6,283 bases of DNA from Alphaproteobacteria bacterium (GTDB lineage Bacteria; Pseudomonadota; Alphaproteobacteria; Micavibrionales; UBA2020). The number at the start of each line of letters is the position of its first letter. Position 1 is the stretch's first letter. The stretch covers positions 1 to 6,283 of the forward strand of contig JAQSWE010000160.1 of the NCBI GenBank assembly GCA_029266795.1. Direction: 5' to 3'. The position numbers were made by a program, and so were the translations under genes. Shown one piece after another: positions 1 through 4,672 of the stretch. The notes under the pieces are model-generated. The model was given only the letters and a program-made list of their open reading frames with translations, did no database searches and had not been told where the DNA came from.

Positions 1-125
1 ATGAACTGCAGATAACATGCCTTATATAGGGCTATTTCTCAACGTCTCCCGCGTTAAATTGCCATAATTTTAAGGGTAATCCGTTGTTAAGGGTGCTGTG
101 GCAGTATGGTTTGGGGGCGATGTTG
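1..125. promoter_or_regulatory. AT-rich leader upstream of the TPM gene pair
   Basis: No open frame of meaningful length crosses this stretch on the plus strand: all three frames hit stops within the first 63 bases. It is richer in A/T than the genes that follow, as expected for a promoter region. CATAAT at 63-68 resembles a -10 box, but no convincing -35 box lies 16-18 bp upstream. TTAAGGGT occurs twice, at 70-77 and 87-94. GGGGG at 113-117 is the likely ribosome binding site for the ATG at 126. On the minus strand an ATG at 18-16 could open a gene leaving the left edge, but only six codons are visible, so it is not called. Confidence 0.35.
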
Positions 126-752
126 ATGAATCTGCGGATTTTATGCCTTTTACTGGCCTTTTTCTGCCTGCTGCAGCCGCAGCGGGCCGGTGCCATACAC
201 GCCTTTTCGCCCTATTACAAATCGATCAGCCAAGTGATCGATACCGGCACTCTGCTGAACGACCGCGTTCGCGCGGAGTTGCTGGAACTTGCCGACGACA
301 CCGAATTCGCGACCGGGCGGCAGGTGGTGATCGTGGTGCTCCCCACGCTTGGAAAATGGGAAGCCAAAATGTATGCACAATATACCGCGCAGCAGCTGGG
401 CGTCGCCACGACCAAGCCGGGCGTGCTGGTGCTGGTGTCGAAACAGGAACGCGCGGTCGCCTTCAGCCTCGCGCCGGGGGTGGAGCAGTACCTGACGCCA
501 GCGATCATCAAGGATATCCTGAAAAGCCATATGCGCCCCAGCCTGAAAACCGGCGACGTTGCGCAGGCCCTGCGCAACGGGATGCGCGGCATATCTGACG
601 CGCTGAAGGGCGAATACCTGACCGCCGGTGAAAAGCGCAGCCGCTACTTGCCCTTCCTTATCCTGTTTCCCGTCATGATCCTGCTGCAGGTGCTGTTCGG
701 CGATGGCAATGCGCAGCGTATCTTCGGCGGCGGCGCGTTCAAGAGGTGGTAA
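126..752 (+). CDS. TPM-domain protein, exported and membrane-anchored (YgcG/TPM_phosphatase type)
   Basis: The protein is 208 residues from the chosen ATG. Residues 1-23 form a signal peptide: a short basic start, a Leu/Phe-rich core, then a probable cleavage site after AGA. Residues about 38-160 match the TPM domain: the opening VIDTGTLLN, the strand GRQVVIVVLPTLG, the strand PGVLVLVSKQERAVAFSLAPGVE, and the closing helix GDVAQALRNGMRGISDAL. A hydrophobic segment at 174-192 would anchor the C-terminus, leaving most of the domain in the periplasm. The family often ends in a long Gly-rich tail; here only GGGAFKRW remains. An in-frame TTG at 84 has an AAGGG upstream and would add 14 residues before the signal peptide. 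ATG 126 is preferred because GGGGG sits 8 bases upstream and it gives a clean signal sequence. Some TPM proteins have reported phosphatase activity or roles in photosystem II repair, but the role of this bacterial type is unsettled. The stop abuts the next gene's ATG, so the two are co-translated. Confidence 0.85.
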   Translation: MNLRILCLLLAFFCLLQPQRAGAIHAFSPYYKSISQVIDTGTLLNDRVRAELLELADDTEFATGRQVVIVVLPTLGKWEAKMYAQYTAQQLGVATTKPGVLVLVSKQERAVAFSLAPGVEQYLTPAIIKDILKSHMRPSLKTGDVAQALRNGMRGISDALKGEYLTAGEKRSRYLPFLILFPVMILLQVLFGDGNAQRIFGGGAFKRW

Positions 753-1382
753 ATGACGTTTAAAGTAACCGACGATATGCGCCGAGAAATCAAGACCGCC
801 GTCGAAGCGCTGGAGCGCACGACGACCGGCGAAATGGTCTGCGTCGTCGCGGCATCCTCCGCCCGCTATGTGCTGTTCCCGCTGCTCTGGGCAGCGCTTA
901 CCGCGTTGCTGCTGCCGGTCGTGAATATCGTGGCGGCAAATACGGTGACCTTTGGCATCCAGAGCATCGCCTTTATCGCGCTGGCGGCGCTGTTCCTGCT
1001 GACGCCGCTGAAAACCGCGCTCACGCCGCGCGGGATGCGCCTGACCAATTGCCGCCGCCATGCCTTCGAGAAATTCTTCGCCCTTAAAATGAACGAAACG
1101 AACAAGCGCAGCGGTGTGATGTTGTTCATATCTGTTGCCGAACGCCATGTCGAAATCATCGCCGACAAGGGCATCAACGACAAAGTCCTGCCCGATGAAT
1201 GGTCGCGCATCGTCGAAACAGTGGTTGTCGATGTACAGGGCGGCAAGGTGCAGGACGCTTTCCTCAACGCCATCCGCGCCTGCGGCACTGTGCTGGTTCA
1301 GCACTTCCCCGAGGTGCGCAACGACGTGAACGAGCTGGACGACAATCTCGTCGAGTTGCCGGGCGCAACGTTCCTAAGCTGA
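753..1382 (+). CDS. TPM-domain integral membrane protein (COG3762-like)
   Basis: The protein has 209 residues. The ATG follows the TAA of the preceding gene with no gap, and AGAGG at 742-746 is a good ribosome binding site. The N-terminus (RREIKTAVEALERTTTGEMVCVVAA, residues about 11-35) is the first helix and strand of a TPM-like fold. Two membrane segments then interrupt the fold, at about 40-60 and 68-87. The fold resumes with SGVMLFISVAERHVEIIADKGI (residues 120-141) and a helix ending in HFP at 184-186, followed by the NEL...LVEL tail typical of this family. It is a paralogue of its upstream neighbour with a different topology, and the pair commonly occurs together, often with lemA. The two may act as one envelope complex, but no biochemical role is established and no catalytic residues can be assigned. 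Its last 9 bases overlap the end of the convergent gene. Confidence 0.85.
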   Translation: MTFKVTDDMRREIKTAVEALERTTTGEMVCVVAASSARYVLFPLLWAALTALLLPVVNIVAANTVTFGIQSIAFIALAALFLLTPLKTALTPRGMRLTNCRRHAFEKFFALKMNETNKRSGVMLFISVAERHVEIIADKGINDKVLPDEWSRIVETVVVDVQGGKVQDAFLNAIRACGTVLVQHFPEVRNDVNELDDNLVELPGATFLS

Positions 1383-1964
1383 TTTCAGCGGGAAGAATTT
1401 CTTCAGGATAAAATGCATCGGGATAATGCAGCAGGTCAGCAGCGTGCCGGGCATCAGCCAGATGTAAATATCCTCGGGTATCGTGATTCCCTTCGGCGGA
1501 TAGATGATGTTCACGTTCTCGCTTTTCAAGGTGAACAGGTGGCAGGTGATAATCACAATCGCGGCAAGCGCAATCTGCGGAAAAAGCGCGCGTTTATCAT
1601 AGCCGAACTTCCAGATCATATAGGCAATCGCCGCCGGCATCGGGAAATGGAACAGCGAGAGCGCGCGCAGCCATAGCGGCAGGGTATCGTCAAACATATA
1701 ATCCGCCATGCCGATGAATGCGCCATGTGTTGCGAAGCTGATCAGCCATAGCGCCTCTAAGGGGAAGACGCCGATCGCCATCATGCTGGGTATCAGCCGG
1801 TTCTTCGTCCACAGCGCATAAACCATCACGAAAAACGCGATGTCTGAAAACCACAGGAAATTCAGCAGCCCATATTTCCACCAGTAAATGGGGAACACGA
1901 CGGCAGCGAGCAGCGTGTAGGGCAGCTTGATCCAGAGCGGAATGTCGTTTTTGCGGTCCGTCAT
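1374..1964 (-). CDS. Conserved polytopic membrane protein of unknown function, last gene of the threonine operon
   Basis: The protein has 196 residues and about six hydrophobic segments (roughly 13-29, 35-53, 57-78, 97-118, 127-146 and 166-187). NFLWFSDIA (35-43), ADYMFD (87-92), LSLFHFP (102-108), FGYDKRA (120-126) and ENVN (149-152) look conserved. They match my recollection of an uncharacterised bacterial membrane-protein family that carries no functional name. Polar residues in or beside the helices (D41, E70, D88, D92, H106, H142) could form a substrate or metal site, but this is inference. There is no signal peptide beyond the first helix. The start ATG (1964-1962) overlaps the tdh stop in ATGA, and there is no strong ribosome binding site, so translation probably depends on reinitiation after tdh. 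The gene's stop lies inside the end of the convergent TPM gene. A role in threonine or glycine transport is possible from context only. Confidence 0.8.
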   Translation of the reverse strand: MTDRKNDIPLWIKLPYTLLAAVVFPIYWWKYGLLNFLWFSDIAFFVMVYALWTKNRLIPSMMAIGVFPLEALWLISFATHGAFIGMADYMFDDTLPLWLRALSLFHFPMPAAIAYMIWKFGYDKRALFPQIALAAIVIITCHLFTLKSENVNIIYPPKGITIPEDIYIWLMPGTLLTCCIIPMHFILKKFFPLKSA

Positions 1965-2989
1965 GTCCAGTCGAGGATGACCTTGCCGGATTCACCGGAT
2001 GCCATCACCTCGAAAGCCTGTTGGTAATCGTCGATCTTGAACTTGTGCGTGATCATCGCGCTCATGTCCAAGCCCGACTGCACCATCGCGTTCATTTTGT
2101 ACCAGGTCTCGTACATCTCGCGGCCATAAATGCCCTTGATGAACAGGCCCTTGAAAATCACATGGTTCCAGTCGATGGCGAGGTCCTTCGGCGGAATGCC
2201 GAGCATGGCGATCTTGCCGCCATGGCGCATCAGCTCCACCATCTGGCGGATCGCGACAGCAACGCCCGACATTTCAAGGCCGACATCGAAGCCCTCGGTC
2301 ATGCCGAGTTCTTTCATCACGGCTTTCAGTTCCGTCTTGCTCACGTTCACCGCGCGTGTGGCGCCCATTTTTTTTGCGAGTTCGAGGCGATAGGGATTGA
2401 TGTCCGTCACCACCACATGCCGCGCGCCCGCAAAACGGCAGATCGCCGCCGCCATGCAGCCGATGGGGCCGCCGCCCGTGATCAGCACGTCTTCTCCCAC
2501 AAGGTCAAACGACAGTGCCGTATGCACCGCATTGCCCAGCGGGTCGAAGAACGCCGCGATATCGTCGGAAATATCATCCGACAGTTTGAAGATGTTCGAC
2601 GCGGGCAGCTTGAAATATTCCGCATAGGCGCCCTGTACCGTGACGCCGACGCCCTTGGTATGCGTGCAAAGATGCTGCTTCCCTGCGCGGCAGTTGCGGC
2701 AGGTGCCGCAGGTGAGGTGACCTTCGCCGGAGACGCGCTGGCCGATATCAAGGTTTTTGACTTCGGAGCCGATTTTGACGACTTCGCCCATCCATTCATG
2801 CCCGGTGATCAGCGGCACAGGCACGGTTTTCTGCGACCATTCATCCCATTTGTAAATGTGGATATCGGTGCCGCAGATGGAAGTCTTGCGGATTTTGATC
2901 AGCACATCGTTCGGGCCGATTTCGGGCACCGGCGCATCGTGGATCATCCAGATGCCGGGTTTCGCTTCTTTTTTGCAAAGGGCTTTCAT
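1961..2989 (-). CDS. tdh: L-threonine 3-dehydrogenase
   Basis: This zinc-dependent, NAD-linked cytosolic enzyme oxidises L-threonine to 2-amino-3-ketobutyrate, the substrate of Kbl encoded upstream. The 342 residues are almost the same length as E. coli Tdh (341). It is a medium-chain alcohol dehydrogenase. Catalytic zinc and proton-relay residues are visible at C39, T41, H44, H64 and E65 (KTSICGTDIHIY, ITGHEWMGEV). The structural zinc cysteines are C94, C97, C100 and C108. The Rossmann nucleotide-binding turn is GGGPIG at 172-177, and D196 in the TDIN motif fits NAD preference. No key residue is missing. The start ATG lies 6 bp after the stop of the small membrane-protein gene and has no strong Shine-Dalgarno sequence, which suggests coupled translation. 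The stop overlaps the next start in ATGA. A run of eight A (plus strand T 2368-2375) sits in the KKMGA codons. The family has sorbitol and butanediol dehydrogenase relatives, but the motifs and the kbl neighbour make Tdh secure. Confidence 0.97.
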   Translation of the reverse strand: MKALCKKEAKPGIWMIHDAPVPEIGPNDVLIKIRKTSICGTDIHIYKWDEWSQKTVPVPLITGHEWMGEVVKIGSEVKNLDIGQRVSGEGHLTCGTCRNCRAGKQHLCTHTKGVGVTVQGAYAEYFKLPASNIFKLSDDISDDIAAFFDPLGNAVHTALSFDLVGEDVLITGGGPIGCMAAAICRFAGARHVVVTDINPYRLELAKKMGATRAVNVSKTELKAVMKELGMTEGFDVGLEMSGVAVAIRQMVELMRHGGKIAMLGIPPKDLAIDWNHVIFKGLFIKGIYGREMYETWYKMNAMVQSGLDMSAMITHKFKIDDYQQAFEVMASGESGKVILDWT

Positions 2990-2995
2990 AAATTG

Positions 2996-3346
2996 TCAGG
3001 CCTGGAATTGCATGAACAACGCCACTTCAACGGCGACGAATACCAGCAGCGCCACAAAGGCTCCCAGGCGCTGTCCTGCCGTGCGTCCGATGATCAGGAT
3101 AGCGATCAAGGAGGGCAGCAGCGCGGCCGCCACAAGCCAGTAGGGTGGCGTGCCCGTGCCCTGCACGAGTTCGCGGATTGTGAAGAAAGGAGACTCTTGC
3201 GGGTCTTGCGTCCAGTCTATCAGTGCGATCAACATGGGCAAAGGCGCGAAAAGAACCAGCAAGAGCAGCAAGGCGCGAAGGCCCTTTTTCTCCAGCAGTT
3301 TTTTATTCTGTTTTGATTGCTCCGGCGGCAGCGATATGTCGCTCAT
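2996..3346 (-). CDS. Small three-helix membrane protein between kbl and tdh, unknown function
   Basis: I do not recognise this 116-residue protein. It has a polar, charged N-terminus (residues 1-22, rich in K, Q and E) followed by three hydrophobic segments at about 23-43, 69-87 and 93-113. A short polar loop (about 44-67, including DWTQDPQES) lies between the first two. By the positive-inside rule the lysine-rich N-terminus should be cytoplasmic, which would put that loop in the periplasm. No cysteines, zinc motifs or lipobox are present. The ATG overlaps the kbl stop in ATGA, and GGGAG (minus strand, 3358-3354) lies 7 bases upstream, a good ribosome binding site inside the kbl coding end. 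Only 6 bp separate its stop from tdh. Arrangement and signals argue that it is a real expressed gene. Whether it helps Tdh/Kbl or threonine uptake is unknown. Confidence 0.8.
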   Translation of the reverse strand: MSDISLPPEQSKQNKKLLEKKGLRALLLLLVLFAPLPMLIALIDWTQDPQESPFFTIRELVQGTGTPPYWLVAAALLPSLIAILIIGRTAGQRLGAFVALLVFVAVEVALFMQFQA

Positions 3347-4542
3347 TTTATAACTCCCAGTTGCTTGCCCACTTTTTCAAAAGCGGCGATGGCGTGATCG
3401 AGGTGCTTGGTGTCATGCGCGGCCGACATCTGCGTGCGGATGCGCGCCTTGCCTTGCGGCACCACGGGGAAGGCGAAGGCGATAACGTAGAGCCCTTCCT
3501 CCAGCAGCAGATCCGCCATTTTCTTCGCGAGCGGCGCGTCATAAAGCATGACAGGCACAATCGCATGCTCGCCCGGCACCAGGTCGAAGCCCAGCGCCGA
3601 CATGCCTTTGCGGAAATACAAAGCGTTTTCGTGGACTTTTCGAATACGTGAAGGGTCTTCCAAAATCACGTCGAGCGCGGCGATCGAGGATGCGACGATG
3701 GCGGGTGCCAGCGTGTTGGAAAACAGGTACGGCCGCGACCGCTGCCGCAGCCATTCGATGATTTCCTTGCGACCCGACGTATATCCGCCCGATGCGCCGC
3801 CCAAGGCCTTGCCAAACGTGCCGGTGATGATGTCGACGCGGTCCTGCACGCCCCAATGTTCCGGCGTTCCCGCGCCGCTGCGGCCCGTGAAGCCGACGGC
3901 GTGACTGTCATCGACCATGACAAGCGCGTTGTGCTTGTCTGCCAAATCGCAGATTGCGGGCAGGTTGGCGATGATGCCATCCATCGAGAATACACCGTCG
4001 GTGACGATCAAACGGTGGCGCGCGCCTGCGGCTTCCTTCAACCGTGCCTCAAGGTCTTCCATGTTGTTGTTCTTGTAGCGGAATCGCTGCGCCTTGCACA
4101 GGCGAATGCCGTCGATGATGCTGGCATGGTTCAGCTCGTCCGAAATCACTGCATCCTGCTCGCCGAGGATCGTTTCAAACAAGCCGCCATTCGCGTCGAA
4201 GCAGGATGTATAAAGGATCGTGTCTTCCGTTTTCAGGAAGCTGCTCATGCGCCTTTCCAGCTGCTTGTGCAGGTCTTGCGTGCCGCAGATAAACCGCACC
4301 GACGCCATGCCGAGCCCGTGCTTATCCAGCGCCTCATGCGCAGCCTGTATCAGTCGCGGGTGGTTCGCGAGGCCCAGATAGTTGTTCGCGCACAGGTTGA
4401 TGACATGCCGGTCGTCATTCGCCCCCTGTACGGTGATATCGGCCTGCTGCGGCGATACGATAATCCGCTCGGTCTTGAAAAGCCCTTGTTCGTGCAATGC
4501 GTGCGTGTCATCGGCGAGTTGTTTGAGGAGTGGGTGGGTCAT
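3343..4542 (-). CDS. kbl: 2-amino-3-ketobutyrate CoA ligase (glycine C-acetyltransferase)
   Basis: This PLP-dependent cytosolic enzyme cleaves 2-amino-3-ketobutyrate with CoA to give glycine and acetyl-CoA, the second step of threonine breakdown after Tdh. From the chosen ATG it is 399 residues (E. coli Kbl has 398) and collinear with it throughout. The PLP-binding lysine is K245 in GTFGKALGGASGGY. D211 and H214 in VDDSHAVGF contact the cofactor ring and oxygen, H139 in LNHASIIDG should stack on the ring, and R369 in ARIRTQMSAAH should bind the substrate carboxylate. FICGTQD (85-90 region) and SCFDANGGLFET are also hallmarks. The frame stays open upstream to an ATG at 4596, but those 18 residues have no counterpart in the family. 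ATG 4542 has a GAG ribosome-binding core about 7 bases upstream. It is the first gene of the four-gene minus-strand operon. Related oxoamine synthases (BioF, HemA) are less likely given the motif match and the tdh partner. Confidence 0.97.
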   Translation of the reverse strand: MTHPLLKQLADDTHALHEQGLFKTERIIVSPQQADITVQGANDDRHVINLCANNYLGLANHPRLIQAAHEALDKHGLGMASVRFICGTQDLHKQLERRMSSFLKTEDTILYTSCFDANGGLFETILGEQDAVISDELNHASIIDGIRLCKAQRFRYKNNNMEDLEARLKEAAGARHRLIVTDGVFSMDGIIANLPAICDLADKHNALVMVDDSHAVGFTGRSGAGTPEHWGVQDRVDIITGTFGKALGGASGGYTSGRKEIIEWLRQRSRPYLFSNTLAPAIVASSIAALDVILEDPSRIRKVHENALYFRKGMSALGFDLVPGEHAIVPVMLYDAPLAKKMADLLLEEGLYVIAFAFPVVPQGKARIRTQMSAAHDTKHLDHAIAAFEKVGKQLGVIK

Positions 4543-4672
4543 TTTTGTTCTCGTTGTGTTGTCAGGAAATGTAGCATGCCGGCCAATAGCCCCCAAGTAT
4601 CAGAATATTTACATAAAAACTTAACTACAAATCTGCCTTTACAAAAACCCGTGAAAACGGAATTCTGATGCC
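4543..4672. promoter_or_regulatory. Divergent promoter region between kbl and the TPR-methyltransferase gene
   Basis: This 130-bp gap separates two divergent starts, so it should hold promoters for both, and it is clearly AT-rich from about 4598 to 4650. On the minus strand TTGTAG (plus positions 4625-4630) and TATTCT (4602-4607) are 17 bp apart, a weak match to a sigma-70 promoter for the kbl operon. On the plus strand two TTTACA hexamers (4608-4613 and 4638-4643) begin near-identical repeats, but no good -10 box follows the first. A small hairpin with CCGT/ACGG arms and a GAAA loop (4649-4660) lies just before the plus-strand start. Promoter positions are guesses; the regulatory nature of the region follows from gene orientation. 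Confidence 0.5.

Noticed and set aside
150..1304. A 384-codon minus-strand open frame opposite the two TPM genes
   Set aside because: Low-complexity His/Arg/Gln-rich composition and complete antisense overlap with two genes that have clear domains, signal peptide and ribosome binding sites.
2021..3316. A 431-codon plus-strand open frame opposite tdh and the small membrane-protein gene
   Set aside because: The product is rich in His, Arg and Ala, has no recognisable domain and spans two well-supported genes. It is explained by G/C-rich third positions suppressing stops on the opposite strand.
4543..4596. An 18-residue N-terminal extension of Kbl from the ATG at 4596
   Set aside because: Kbl proteins begin near the 4542 start, the extension has no family match, and it would occupy most of the space expected for the promoter leader.
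3856..4668. A 270-codon plus-strand open frame opposite kbl that extends into the intergenic region
   Set aside because: It lies against the strongly conserved kbl and crosses the divergent promoter region; its sequence resembles no known family.
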